From Nonomuraea rhodomycinica (lineage in GTDB: Bacteria; Actinomycetota; Actinomycetes; Streptosporangiales; Streptosporangiaceae), in the NCBI RefSeq assembly GCF_013363995.1, contig NZ_JABWGO010000008.1, forward strand, positions 248,001 to 312,000: a stretch of 64,000 nucleotides of DNA, given 5' to 3'. The notes beneath the pieces were generated by a model. It made no database searches. It was given only the letters and a program-made list of their open reading frames with translations, and was not told the DNA's origin. Every line of letters begins with the position of its first letter. Position 1 is the stretch's first letter. Both the position numbers and the translations under genes were made by a program. Shown in pieces: positions 1 through 8,334 of the stretch.

Positions 1-117
1 GCTCTGCCAGCCGTGGACGCGCCCGTCGGGCGTCACCACGCCGACGGCCAGCTTGGTGCCGCCGATGTCGAGGGCGAGGACGGGCGGCGGCTCGGCCGCG
101 GGAAGGTGCGGGTCCAT
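1..117 (-). CDS. ROK-family sugar kinase, N-terminal fragment
   Basis: Only the first 39 codons are inside the window; the rest lies beyond the left edge. After a Pro/Ala-rich start the protein reads LALDIGGTKLAVGVV, the N-terminal phosphate-binding loop of ROK (repressor/ORF/kinase) proteins. There is no DNA-binding domain before that loop, which argues for a sugar kinase (glucokinase, N-acetylglucosamine or mannosamine kinase type) rather than a ROK repressor. A GGAGG lies just upstream of the ATG, at a short spacing of about 3 nt. It follows the LacI gene on the same strand, with an operator-like site between. Its neighbour, a GH84 beta-N-acetylglucosaminidase, makes a hexosamine substrate plausible; that is inference. 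Confidence 0.75.
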   Translation of the reverse strand, partial: MDPHLPAAEPPPVLALDIGGTKLAVGVVTPDGRVHGWQS

Positions 118-155
118 GTGCCTCCGATCGGCAGCCCTGCACGCGGAACCGATAT

Positions 156-169
156 GGCATCGTTCCCAC
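156..169 (-). promoter_or_regulatory. LacI-type operator upstream of the ROK kinase
   Basis: Read on the minus strand the site is GTGGGAACGATGCC. It has the central CG and inverted arms typical of LacI-family operators. It differs at one position from the site at 3280-3293. It lies about 40 nt upstream of the ROK kinase ATG, so the kinase probably has its own regulated promoter besides read-through from the upstream LacI gene. Confidence 0.6.
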
Positions 170-218
170 ACGGGTCCTAGGAGCGCACCCCTGCCGGGTC
201 AATCTCCGCACTCCGCCG

Positions 219-350
219 CGAGCCGGACGCGCCAGCGGCGCGAGCCGGACGTGCCAGGGGGCCAGCCGGTGCCGCGAGCCGGACGTGCCAAGGGGGGCCA
301 GCCGGTGCCGCGAGCCGGACGTGCCAAGGGGGGTCAGCCGGTACCGCGAG
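219..350. repeat. 36-bp tandem repeat overlapping the LacI stop codon
   Basis: The block CGAGCCGGAC begins at 219, 241, 275 and 311, and CGAGCC recurs at 347, so the last two periods are exactly 36 bp. The intervening sequence (GTGCCAAGGGGGGCCAGCCGG) is nearly identical between the last copies. A single base change in the copy at 331-336 (GTCA instead of GCCA) creates the TGA stop of the minus-strand LacI gene. The unit length is a multiple of three, so copy-number changes would not shift a reading frame. Confidence 0.8.
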
Positions 351-1392
351 CCCCGTCCGGGCACGGGCCGGTGGAGCCGCGGGTCACCAGGCGGACGGCG
401 AGGACCGTGGTCAGCGACTCCCCGTCCGGCGTCTCCAGCCGCTCGTGCAGGCGCCGCACCGCCGCGGCGCCCAGCCCCATGGTGTCCTGCGCGACCGCCG
501 TGACCGTGGGCGAGACCATGCTCATCCAGGGCGCGTCGTCGAAGGCCACCAGGCTGACGTCCGCGGGCACGCGCAGCCCCAGCTCGGCGATCGCCCGCCA
601 GACGCCCTCGGCCAGCACGTTGTTGGCGGCGAAGACCGCCGTCGGCCGGTCCGGCAGGCGCAGCATGTCGAGCGCCCGCCGCCGCGAGTCGGCCACGTCC
701 CAGCCGGAGGAGACCACCAGCTCGGGCTCCACGGTGGCGCCGCCCATCGCGAGCGCCTCGGAGTAGCCCTGGTAGCGCTCGTAGCCGGTGGTCCAGTTGG
801 TCTCGTCGATGAACAGCGCGATGCGGCGGTGGCCGAGCGACACGAGGTGCGTCGTGGCGTCGCGGGCGCCGACGCGGTTGCCCACCACCACGCCGTCGGT
901 GACGCCGGGCGCGAACTGCCGGTCCACCTCGATGACCGGGATGCCGTGGGAGCCGAGGTACGTGGACACCTTCGGCGAGTTGGGGGTGACGACGACGCCC
1001 GCCACGCGCAGCGCCACGAACGCCTCGGCCGCCTCGTTCTCGGCGTCGGCGGACAGCCCCGTGTCGGCCAGCACCATGGTGTAGCCGCGACTGCGCGCCT
1101 CGGCGCCGGCCCCCGCCGCCAGGTCGGCGTAGAACGGGTTGCGCAGATCGCTGACGATCACCCCGATCGACCGGCTGACCTGCTGCTTGAGGGTGCGGGC
1201 CATCACGTCGGGCACGTAGCCCAGCTCGGCCGCCGCCCGCTGGACGCGCTCGCGGACGTCGTCGGCGGCGTAGCCGCGGCCGGTCAGCGCCCGCGAGACC
1301 GTGGAGCGGGACACTCCCGCGGCCTGCGCCACGTCCTTGATCGTCGGTCGCCGGCCGCGGCCGAGGGGCGAGGCGCCGCGCTCTGTGGTCAT
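334..1392 (-). CDS. LacI-family transcriptional regulator
   Basis: This is a 352-aa LacI/GalR repressor. It has an N-terminal helix-turn-helix at residues ~16-36 (VSRSTVSRAL recognition region), a hinge, then a periplasmic-binding-protein-like sugar-sensing domain (SIGVIVSDLRNPFYADL at ~75, AVFAANNVLAEGV at ~255, VSLVAFDDAPW at ~285). Length is normal for the family. The start is supported by AGGAGAGGA upstream. It sits 19 nt downstream of the MBL gene and upstream of the ROK kinase on the same strand, so it is probably co-transcribed. It is the best candidate for binding the GTGGGAACGATNCC sites at 156, 3280 and ~10732-10765. The C-terminal residues run into a tandem repeat. Confidence 0.9.
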   Translation of the reverse strand: MTTERGASPLGRGRRPTIKDVAQAAGVSRSTVSRALTGRGYAADDVRERVQRAAAELGYVPDVMARTLKQQVSRSIGVIVSDLRNPFYADLAAGAGAEARSRGYTMVLADTGLSADAENEAAEAFVALRVAGVVVTPNSPKVSTYLGSHGIPVIEVDRQFAPGVTDGVVVGNRVGARDATTHLVSLGHRRIALFIDETNWTTGYERYQGYSEALAMGGATVEPELVVSSGWDVADSRRRALDMLRLPDRPTAVFAANNVLAEGVWRAIAELGLRVPADVSLVAFDDAPWMSMVSPTVTAVAQDTMGLGAAAVRRLHERLETPDGESLTTVLAVRLVTRGSTGPCPDGARGTG

Positions 1393-1411
1393 CGGGTCCT
1401 CTCCTGGAGGG

Positions 1412-3262
1412 TCATTCCGGGATCACGTCCACCAGCGCCTCGGCGTGCTGGCCGAGCCGCAGGTCGCCGATGGTCACGTCGACGGCCAGGCGGACGCGCC
1501 GGCCGGGCATGGCGGCGGCGCCGAGACGGAGGTGCACCTGCTCAGTACCCCGCGCGGGCAGCGTCACCGGAAACGTTCCCGGCTCGCGCCGCCAGCCGGG
1601 CGGGACGACGGGCTCCACCCAGGCCGCGACCTTCTCGGGCCAGGGGTTGCGCAGGGTGGCGGTCAGGACCACCTCGCCGCCCGCCGCCACACGCGTGTGG
1701 TACGGGGTGAGACGGCACAGGACGCCGTCGGCGCCCAGGTCGAGCCGGTCCAGCGGCAACAGCTCCTGGTGCAGGTCGATGAGCCGTTCGCCTCCTTCGG
1801 CCAGCATGCGCAGGTAGTCGTCGTCGACCCACCGGGGCTTCCAGTGGCCGCTGATCATCAGGTCGGGGCGCAGGCGCCGGTAGAGGGCGGCGCTGCGCCG
1901 GTAGTCCTCGATCCGGAACCGGTTCTTGTACTGATAATTAAGGATCTCATGGCGTTCGCCTGGAATGCCCTGGCCGTCTTGCTGGTCGCCCGTCACCAGC
2001 ACCTTGTGGCCGTCCACCACGACCTCGTACGCCGCCGCGTACAGCGTGTGCCCCGGCAGGTCGTGGACGGTGATCTCGTACTCCCGCCACCGCACGGTCT
2101 CGCCCAGCCCGAGCACCCGGTCGGCGGGGATCGGGTCGTACCACTGGCACGGCAGGTCGTGGTGGAGCGGCGCGGCCAGCACGGGCGCGATGTGGGACGG
2201 CACCCACAGCTCGGTGCCCTCCACGTCGCGCAGCAGCGGCATGCCAGCCACGTGGTCGTCGTGGTAGTGGGTGGGCAGCGCGACCTCGACGTCCGTGACA
2301 CCGTAGTGGCGGCGCAGCGCGGGCAGCGAGGCCAGCCATGGGCGGCGGGCCGCCCGGTCGGTGCTCGCGGGCAGCCCGGTCGTCATGTCGTAGCCGAAGT
2401 CGAACAGCAGCGCCGCGCCCGACTCCGACAGCAGCGCGTAGCTGTGGGACAGGCTGCTCCTGTTCATCAGCAGGTGCGGCGTGACCTGGACGAACGGGTT
2501 GTCGAGCAGGCCGCGCACGTCCCACGGGTAGGCGCGGCGGGCGTCGACGTAGCGCTGCATGGTGGCCGACAGCCGCGCGAGCGCCGCGTCGGGATCGGGC
2601 ATCGGCTCGCCGTGCGACGGGCACAGCAGGTCCGGCCGCTCGGCGCGCAGCAGCTCGCAGCTCAGGATGACCATGGCCGGGCCCTCGTTCTCGGTGTACG
2701 ACCACTGGGTGGCGGCCAGCGACCACACCTTGCCCGGGGCGTAGATGAGGTCGCCGGTGAACGCCACCCGGCCGCCCCTCGTCTCCACGAGGTAGGTCAC
2801 CGACCCGACGGTGTGGCCCGGCGTGGGCAGGACCCGCACGTCCACGCCGCCGAAGCTCGCCGTGCGGTACTCGGGGACCACCCCGTCCACCGGCACCGGC
2901 TCCAGCAGCGAGAACCGGTCGTCACGCAGGTCGTAGTCGTTGACCAGGCGCCGGCCCGCCCACATGACGTCCACCTCGTCGAACAGCTCACGCTCGACCG
3001 GCGGCACGTGGACCGCCACGCCCGCGCCGGCCGCCCGATGTAAGCCCTGCGCCTGGTCGCGGTGGTGGTGGGTCATGAGCACGTCGGTGAGGCGGTCGAG
3101 CCCCATCTCGGGAAGCAGGTCGAGCACCCGGCCGGAGCCGAAGTCGACGGCGACGCCCGTGCGCTCCCCGCCGGGCCCCGGGGGCACCGCGACGACGTAC
3201 ACGTGGCAGGTGTCCAGGACGCGGAAGACCCCTGGGGCGACTTCGGTGACTTCGGCACTCAC
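1412..3262 (-). CDS. Tandem metallo-beta-lactamase-fold hydrolase
   Basis: About 616 aa from a GTG start. It contains two complete MBL domains and a C-terminal beta-rich domain. Numbered from an upstream in-frame TTG at 3295, the first half has H76-x-H78-x-D80-Q81 (the usual fourth ligand His is Gln), H161, D182 and H228. The second half has the canonical H343-x-H345-x-D347-H348, H416, D437 and H484. The last ~110 residues look like an Ig/CARDB-type domain. No Shine-Dalgarno precedes either start. I prefer GTG 3262 because TAGCAT lies 8 nt upstream, as expected for a leaderless mRNA. It is divergent from the GH84 gene across a LacI operator. Substrate unknown: a lactone or sugar-derived ester is possible, but this is inference. 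Confidence 0.8.
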   Translation of the reverse strand: MSAEVTEVAPGVFRVLDTCHVYVVAVPPGPGGERTGVAVDFGSGRVLDLLPEMGLDRLTDVLMTHHHRDQAQGLHRAAGAGVAVHVPPVERELFDEVDVMWAGRRLVNDYDLRDDRFSLLEPVPVDGVVPEYRTASFGGVDVRVLPTPGHTVGSVTYLVETRGGRVAFTGDLIYAPGKVWSLAATQWSYTENEGPAMVILSCELLRAERPDLLCPSHGEPMPDPDAALARLSATMQRYVDARRAYPWDVRGLLDNPFVQVTPHLLMNRSSLSHSYALLSESGAALLFDFGYDMTTGLPASTDRAARRPWLASLPALRRHYGVTDVEVALPTHYHDDHVAGMPLLRDVEGTELWVPSHIAPVLAAPLHHDLPCQWYDPIPADRVLGLGETVRWREYEITVHDLPGHTLYAAAYEVVVDGHKVLVTGDQQDGQGIPGERHEILNYQYKNRFRIEDYRRSAALYRRLRPDLMISGHWKPRWVDDDYLRMLAEGGERLIDLHQELLPLDRLDLGADGVLCRLTPYHTRVAAGGEVVLTATLRNPWPEKVAAWVEPVVPPGWRREPGTFPVTLPARGTEQVHLRLGAAAMPGRRVRLAVDVTIGDLRLGQHAEALVDVIPE

Positions 3263-3295
3263 GAGTGCGCATGCTATCGGGTATCGTTCCCACAA
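3262..3295. promoter_or_regulatory. Divergent, apparently leaderless promoter pair with LacI operator
   Basis: The operator GGTATCGTTCCCAC (3280-3293) lies between the two divergent genes. On the plus strand TATCGT (3282-3287) is a good -10 element 7 nt before the ATG at 3295. On the minus strand TAGCAT lies 8 nt before the GTG at 3262. Neither gene has a ribosome binding site. Both transcripts therefore seem leaderless, and one bound repressor would cover both promoters. Confidence 0.5.
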
Positions 3296-5421
3296 TGCAG
3301 ACGCTGGAGTGGCTGAACCCCACCCCTCAGAAGGCCTCGGTCAGCGCCCCTCACCTGGAGTGCGAGGCGTTCCACGTCGACGGCGGCCCCGGCACGGCCA
3401 CGGCCGTCGCCGCGCTCCACGACGCTCTGCCCACGAGCCTTCCCACGCACCTTCCCACAGGCCTCCCCACGGGTCCCGCCGACCCGGCCGCGGGACCCGC
3501 CGCCGGGTCCCGCCGCGTCGTGCGCGTCGAGGTGCGGGTCGACTCCGGCGCCGCGCTGCCGCCCGAGGGTTACACGCTCACCACCGGCCGCGACGCCGTG
3601 CTCGTCACCGGCGCCGACCCCGCCGGGGCCTTCTACGGCGCGCAGACCCTCATCGCGCTCGTGGCCGCCCCGTGCGCCGAGCACGCGCTCTGCGTGCCGG
3701 CCGCCGACGTGCGCGACTGGCCCGACCTGCCGCTGCGGGGCACCATCGAGGGCTTCTACGGCACCCCGTGGTCCCACGCCGACCGGCTGGAGCACCTGCG
3801 TTTCTCCGGCCGGCACAAGCTCAACGCCTACGTCTACGCGCCCAAGGACGACCCGTACCACCGGGAGCGCTGGCGCGAGCCGTACCCCGCGACGGAGCTG
3901 GCCCGGCTGGGCGAGCTGGTGGCCGAGGCGGCGGCGCGGCACGTGCGGTTCGTGTTCGCGCTGAGCCCCGGACTGTCGATGGTCTACAGCGACCCGGCCG
4001 AGCGGGCCGCGCTGCGCGCCAAGGCCGCGCAGGTGTGGGAGGCGGGCGTGCGGGAGTTCGCCCTGCTGTTCGACGACATCCCGGCCGAGCTGGAGCACGA
4101 GCGCGACCGCGCGGCCTTCGGCACCGCGCCGGGGGCGAGCGCTCGCGCGCACGCCGCGGTGTGCCGCGACTTCACCGAGGCGTTCCTGGAACCCCGGGGC
4201 GCGGAGCGGCCCCTGACGATGGTGCCGACCGACTACGCGGGCACGTCCCGCACCGCCTACCGCGACCGGCTGGCCGAGGAACTGCCGCCCGGCGTGCTGG
4301 TGTGGTGGACCGGCCGGGACGTGGTCGTCGGCACGGTCACGGCCGACGAGATCGCCGCCGCCGCGGCCTCCTACGGGCACCGGGTGGCGCTGTGGGACAA
4401 CTTCCCGGTCAACGACTTCGACTTCACCCGGGTGTTCCTGGGGCCGCTGACCGGCCGCGACACCCGGCTCGACACCGTTCCCCTGGCCGGAGTGACGGCC
4501 AACCCCATGGTCCACGCCGCCGCCTCGCGGCTCGCGCTCGCCACGGTCGCCGACTACGCCTGGCAGCCCGCCGCCTACGACCCGGAGCTCTCCCACGAAC
4601 GCGCGGTGCGGCTCGTGCCGGGGGCCGCCGAGCTCGCCCCGCTCGTCGAGGCGTGCTCGTCGTGGCCGCCGAGCGCCGACCAGAGCCCGGCGCTGTCGGC
4701 GCTGTGCGCGTCCGTCCTCGCAGGCACCTCCAGGGCTGCGGCACGGCCGCGGGGCGAGAGGGCCGCCAACGTGGCGGTACGGCCGGACGGGGCGAACGCA
4801 CTCGCGGGACGGCAGGGCTCGGAGGACGCAGGCGCGGCGCTGCGGAGCGCGGAGGACACTGGCGCGGCGCAGCGGGACGGGGAGGACGCTGGCGCCGCGC
4901 GGCGGCTGCGTTTCGAGCTGGAGCGGCTGGCGGCGCTGCCCACGAGCGCGCCGGGGCGGATCGGCGAGGAGCTGCGCCCCTGGATCGCCGCCGCCCGCGA
5001 CATCGCCACCGCCGCCCTGGCCGCGCTCGACCTCCTGACCACGCTCCCGCCCGCCACCACGGACGAGGCGGCGCAGGGAGCGGCGGAGGGGGCCATGCCA
5101 CGGGCCGGGCACGAGGCGACACGAGACGACACGGAAACCGCCACACCACAGGCCAGGCACGAGACGACACGAGACGACACGGAAACCGCCGCGCGACAGG
5201 CCGGGCACGAGGCGGCGCGGGCTGTGGCGGAGGCGCTGGCGCGGGCGGAGCAGCACGAGGTGAACGTGCTGCGCGGCGTCCTGCCGCCGTTCGTGCGCGC
5301 CGTCCTCGACCGGGCCGCCCCCGCCGTCACGCCACCCGCCCCCGTCACCACCGCTCTCCGCGCCACCACGATGCCCGCCCCCGCGACCGCCCCCTCCCCC
5401 GCGGACCCCGTCGCTCCGTGA
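3295..5421 (+). CDS. GH84 beta-N-acetylglucosaminidase (O-GlcNAcase/NagJ type)
   Basis: This 708-aa protein carries the signature of glycoside hydrolase family 84. It has an N-terminal GH20b-like domain (~1-140), then RGTIEGFYG at residues 148-156, KDDPYHRERW at ~180, and the catalytic Asp pair D260-D261 in ALLFDDIP. GH84 enzymes use substrate-assisted catalysis through the 2-acetamido group to release GlcNAc. There is no signal peptide, so it probably acts in the cytoplasm on imported oligosaccharides. The C-terminal ~270 residues are Ala/Arg-rich and contain two repeat tracts. An LPT-x repeat lies near residue 50. An alternative ATG at 3265 would place the operator inside the coding region, so 3295 is preferred. 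Confidence 0.88.
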   Translation: MQTLEWLNPTPQKASVSAPHLECEAFHVDGGPGTATAVAALHDALPTSLPTHLPTGLPTGPADPAAGPAAGSRRVVRVEVRVDSGAALPPEGYTLTTGRDAVLVTGADPAGAFYGAQTLIALVAAPCAEHALCVPAADVRDWPDLPLRGTIEGFYGTPWSHADRLEHLRFSGRHKLNAYVYAPKDDPYHRERWREPYPATELARLGELVAEAAARHVRFVFALSPGLSMVYSDPAERAALRAKAAQVWEAGVREFALLFDDIPAELEHERDRAAFGTAPGASARAHAAVCRDFTEAFLEPRGAERPLTMVPTDYAGTSRTAYRDRLAEELPPGVLVWWTGRDVVVGTVTADEIAAAAASYGHRVALWDNFPVNDFDFTRVFLGPLTGRDTRLDTVPLAGVTANPMVHAAASRLALATVADYAWQPAAYDPELSHERAVRLVPGAAELAPLVEACSSWPPSADQSPALSALCASVLAGTSRAAARPRGERAANVAVRPDGANALAGRQGSEDAGAALRSAEDTGAAQRDGEDAGAARRLRFELERLAALPTSAPGRIGEELRPWIAAARDIATAALAALDLLTTLPPATTDEAAQGAAEGAMPRAGHEATRDDTETATPQARHETTRDDTETAARQAGHEAARAVAEALARAEQHEVNVLRGVLPPFVRAVLDRAAPAVTPPAPVTTALRATTMPAPATAPSPADPVAP
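4831..5250 (+). repeat. Two in-frame tandem repeat tracts inside the GH84 gene
   Basis: Tract one (about 4831-4919) is three 30-bp units encoding EDAGAALRSA-like decapeptides. Tract two (about 5107-5250) is two close and one diverged 48-bp units, each encoding a 16-aa GHEATRDDTETA-type module. Both lie outside the conserved catalytic domain and are hydrophilic, so they look like expandable linkers. Confidence 0.8.
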
Positions 5422-5675
5422 CCAGGGCCGGGGCCGAGTCGGCGGCGTCCGGCTCCACCACCGCCGACACCACAGCCGCAACCCGCACACCTCACGTCGA
5501 GGCCGTCCCCGCGATCGACCGTCCACCGAAGTCGACGGACGGGTCCGGATCGAGGTCCGAGGCTCAGAGGGGATGAGCGAGGCTGCGGGCGAGAGCGGGC
5601 ACGGGCCCGGCGGGAGAGCGGGAGCGTGCGACCGTGCCTACGGCGAGGTCGGGCGGCCCGCGGCGGACCCGTCGG
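5422..5675. other. Intergenic region between convergent GH84 and GH31/36-like genes
   Basis: This 254-nt spacer separates two convergent genes. It is low-complexity, rich in CCACC and GCCGAC runs. I see no convincing gene and no strong terminator hairpin with a T-run. Confidence 0.5.
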
Positions 5676-7400
5676 TCACAGGCCCCACCACTTGGCCACG
5701 AGCCGCAGGTCCTCGCCGGTGATCTCCTCCCCCGTGCCGTCGATGGCCTCCACGTAGTACAGCGCGGGCACCCCGTGCTCCGGCTGCGCCTGCGCGTACG
5801 CGAGCCAGTCGGCCTTGGTGCGCATCGGCCACTGGTCGGTGTCGACGAGGTGGCCGGGCAGGGCGTGGGCGGCGACCGCGTGCCGGAAGCGGAGCTGGTC
5901 CACGGCCGCCACCGGACGGCCTCGCGGGTCGGTCTCCAGCACGTCGTTGAGCCGGATCATGTCGGTCACGTCGGCGAAGGCGGGGTGCGGGGTGTGGGTG
6001 ACCATCAGGGCGTCCGGCTTGGCGCGCTTGGCGGCGTCGTACATGGTGGCGAGCATCTCGTGCAGCAGGGAGATGCCCCAGTTGGTGCCGTACGCGCGCA
6101 GATGGGAGCCACTCGGGAACCACTGCGTGAAGTCGATCTTCAGCCCGTCGGCCCCCAGCCCGGTGAGCATCTCCGCCACGGTGCCGGCCAGGCGGCGCCG
6201 GTAGGCGGGGTTGGTCGGGTCGGCGGCGACCGGGCGCCCGGCCGGGTCGGTGACGCACTCCTCGGCGGGCAGCCCGTGCGGCGCCCAGGCCCGCCACCAC
6301 AGCAGCACCCGCTGGCCGCGCTCGTGCCGCGCGGCGATCCACGCGCGCATGTCCGGCCAGCGCTCCGGGTCGGGCTCCGGCCGGCCGTAGTGGGCCTGCC
6401 ACCGGTCGTCCACGACGATCGTGCCGGGGACGATGCCGTGCAGCTCCAGCCGGTCGAGCCACTCGTCGTACAGGTCCTGGCGGGAGAGCTGCATCGGCGT
6501 GACGCCGCCGCCGGCCCGCGCGCACTGCGCGCCCCAGCCGCAGAAGATGACGCGGCGCCACCAGTCGTGCGCGGGACGCACGGGACCCTCGGGGGCCAGG
6601 CCGTGCTCGACGAGGTCGGCGCGGTGGTGGGCGATCGCCTCCCACGGCGAGGCGGCGGGCCGGATGACGACGGCCGGCGAGGTCCAGGCGCCGTGGGTGA
6701 GGGTGTGGCCCTCGTAGTCGAGGCGGAGCAGCGCCCCGCCGTCGAGCGGCTCGTACCCGAACTGCGTGAACGTCAGCCCGGCCACGCCCGCGCGGAGCGA
6801 GAGCCCGAGCCACGGGCCCCCGGGCACCCGGGTGGCGCGCCCCGGCCGGGTGCTCGCCGGCTCCTTGCCGAAGGCCAGCACCAGCGGCGGGGGCGAGAAG
6901 ACGGCGTGCAGGCGGCCGGGGTCGGCGTCGCCGATCACGCCGAGCGTCACGGGTTCGCCGGCGGGCCGCACGACCTGGACGGGCTGGGTGGGGGTGGGGT
7001 TGAAGACGCTGCGCGCCCGGATGTGGGAGCGGAACGTCCCGGCGGGCCCGGTGTTGAGCACGGCCCGGCCGCCGAGCAGCGTCACGTCGGCGACGGCGGC
7101 CTCGCCCTCGACGCTCACCTCCACCGCGACGCGGTCGGGCTCGCAGACCAGCCGCACGGTCTTGGCGTCCCACACGGCCGTGCGCTGGGGGATCTCGAAC
7201 ACCGCCCGCTCGCCCCGCTCGACGAGGACGGGCGGCAGTGTCTCGTACGTCTCGTCGCGCCGCCCGGTGGTGTTGACGGCGGCGATCAGGCTGAGCGTGC
7301 CCCAGCCGTCGAGCTCGGCGCGGGGCGCGGTCCGGGAGACGGTGAGGGTGTAGGTGTCGGCGCGCACGCCGAAGGCGTCGCCGGAGGTGGTGATGTGCAT
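5676..7400 (-). CDS. TIM-barrel glycoside hydrolase, GH31/GH36-like
   Basis: This 574-aa protein has an N-terminal beta-sandwich region (~1-270) and a TIM barrel. The barrel carries FCGWGAQ at ~290, VVDDRWQAHYG at ~350, GQRVLLWWRAW at ~385 and GADGLKIDFTQWFPSG at ~443. The K-I-D segment at the end of a barrel strand is where GH31 and GH36 retaining alpha-glycosidases place their nucleophile Asp. I cannot assign the family or sugar with certainty. It lies 109 nt downstream of the second permease of an ABC importer, same strand, and is probably the last gene of that operon. There is no signal peptide, so an intracellular glycosidase acting on the imported sugar is likely. Confidence 0.7.
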   Translation of the reverse strand: MHITTSGDAFGVRADTYTLTVSRTAPRAELDGWGTLSLIAAVNTTGRRDETYETLPPVLVERGERAVFEIPQRTAVWDAKTVRLVCEPDRVAVEVSVEGEAAVADVTLLGGRAVLNTGPAGTFRSHIRARSVFNPTPTQPVQVVRPAGEPVTLGVIGDADPGRLHAVFSPPPLVLAFGKEPASTRPGRATRVPGGPWLGLSLRAGVAGLTFTQFGYEPLDGGALLRLDYEGHTLTHGAWTSPAVVIRPAASPWEAIAHHRADLVEHGLAPEGPVRPAHDWWRRVIFCGWGAQCARAGGGVTPMQLSRQDLYDEWLDRLELHGIVPGTIVVDDRWQAHYGRPEPDPERWPDMRAWIAARHERGQRVLLWWRAWAPHGLPAEECVTDPAGRPVAADPTNPAYRRRLAGTVAEMLTGLGADGLKIDFTQWFPSGSHLRAYGTNWGISLLHEMLATMYDAAKRAKPDALMVTHTPHPAFADVTDMIRLNDVLETDPRGRPVAAVDQLRFRHAVAAHALPGHLVDTDQWPMRTKADWLAYAQAQPEHGVPALYYVEAIDGTGEEITGEDLRLVAKWWGL

Positions 7401-7509
7401 GGGTTACCCGAGGGCCTCGATCCGGGGCGGGCGGGACCTGGCCGGCCCCGGTGGTGAGCATGGGATGGTAGCGGCCGCAACCCTTGATCGTGCGGACACG
7501 GGAGGGCCG

Positions 7510-8334
7510 TCACTTGCCGCCCGTCGTGGCGATGCCCTTGACGAAGTGCTTCTGGCCGAGGAAGAACAGGATGATCATGGGGACGGTGGTGATGACGCCG
7601 GCGGTCATGACGATCTCCCAGTGCCACTCGCCGCCGAAGCCGAACTGGTCGAGCAGTGCCTTCAACCCGCGCGGCACGGTGAACGTGGCCGAGTCGCGCA
7701 GGTAGATCAGCGGTCGCATCAGGTCGGTCCAGGCGGCCTGGAACTCGAACAGCAGGGTCACCACGATCGCCGGCCGGCACAGCGGCAGGGCGATGCGGGT
7801 GAAGATCTTCCAGTTGTTCGCCCCGTCGATCTTCGCCGCCTCGAACGGCTCACGGGGCAGCCCGAGGAAGAACTGGCGCAGCAGGAAGATGTAGAAGGCG
7901 CTGCCGAACAGGTTCTGCGCCCACAGCGGGGTCAGGGTGCCGACCATGCCGAGCGAGTTCCAGATGAGGAACGTCGGGATCATGGTGACGGCGCCCGGGA
8001 GCATCATGGTGCCGAGCAGCACGCCGAACAGCGCGTTCCGGCCGGGGAAGCGGAAGTAGGCGAAGCCCCAGGCCACCATGGCGCTGGTGACGGTCACCGC
8101 GACGGCCGCGAGGACCGTCACGAACAGGGTGTTGACCAGCCACAGCCCGAGCGGCGCCGCGTGCCACACCTGGATGTAGTTGTCGAAGGTGAACGTCTCG
8201 GGGATGATCCGGTGGTCGAACACCTCGCCGCGCGGCTTGAACGACGCGCTCAGCAGCCACACGAACGGGTACATGAAGGCGACCGTGAGCACGCCGAGCG
8301 CGGCCCAGGTGAGGACGAGCCGGGCCCTCCTCAT
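7510..8334 (-). CDS. Carbohydrate ABC transporter permease (MalG type)
   Basis: This 274-aa inner-membrane protein has six predicted transmembrane segments. It carries the EAA loop FEAAKIDGANNWKIFTRIALPL, the docking site for the ATPase, which marks the MalG/UgpE class of binding-protein-dependent transport (CUT1). Its ATG overlaps the stop of the preceding permease (ATGA at 8331-8334), so the two are translationally coupled. No ATPase gene occurs in the operon. In actinomycetes such systems usually share the multi-task ATPase MsiK. Confidence 0.9.
   Translation of the reverse strand: MRRARLVLTWAALGVLTVAFMYPFVWLLSASFKPRGEVFDHRIIPETFTFDNYIQVWHAAPLGLWLVNTLFVTVLAAVAVTVTSAMVAWGFAYFRFPGRNALFGVLLGTMMLPGAVTMIPTFLIWNSLGMVGTLTPLWAQNLFGSAFYIFLLRQFFLGLPREPFEAAKIDGANNWKIFTRIALPLCRPAIVVTLLFEFQAAWTDLMRPLIYLRDSATFTVPRGLKALLDQFGFGGEWHWEIVMTAGVITTVPMIILFFLGQKHFVKGIATTGGK

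Noticed and set aside
219..350. Possible CRISPR array
   Set aside because: Repeats are contiguous, with no unique spacers and no cas genes nearby; it is a minisatellite.
3265..3294. Upstream ATG of the GH84 gene at 3265 as the true start
   Set aside because: It would place the operator and -10-like TATCGT inside the coding region, and the 10 extra residues match no GH84 feature.
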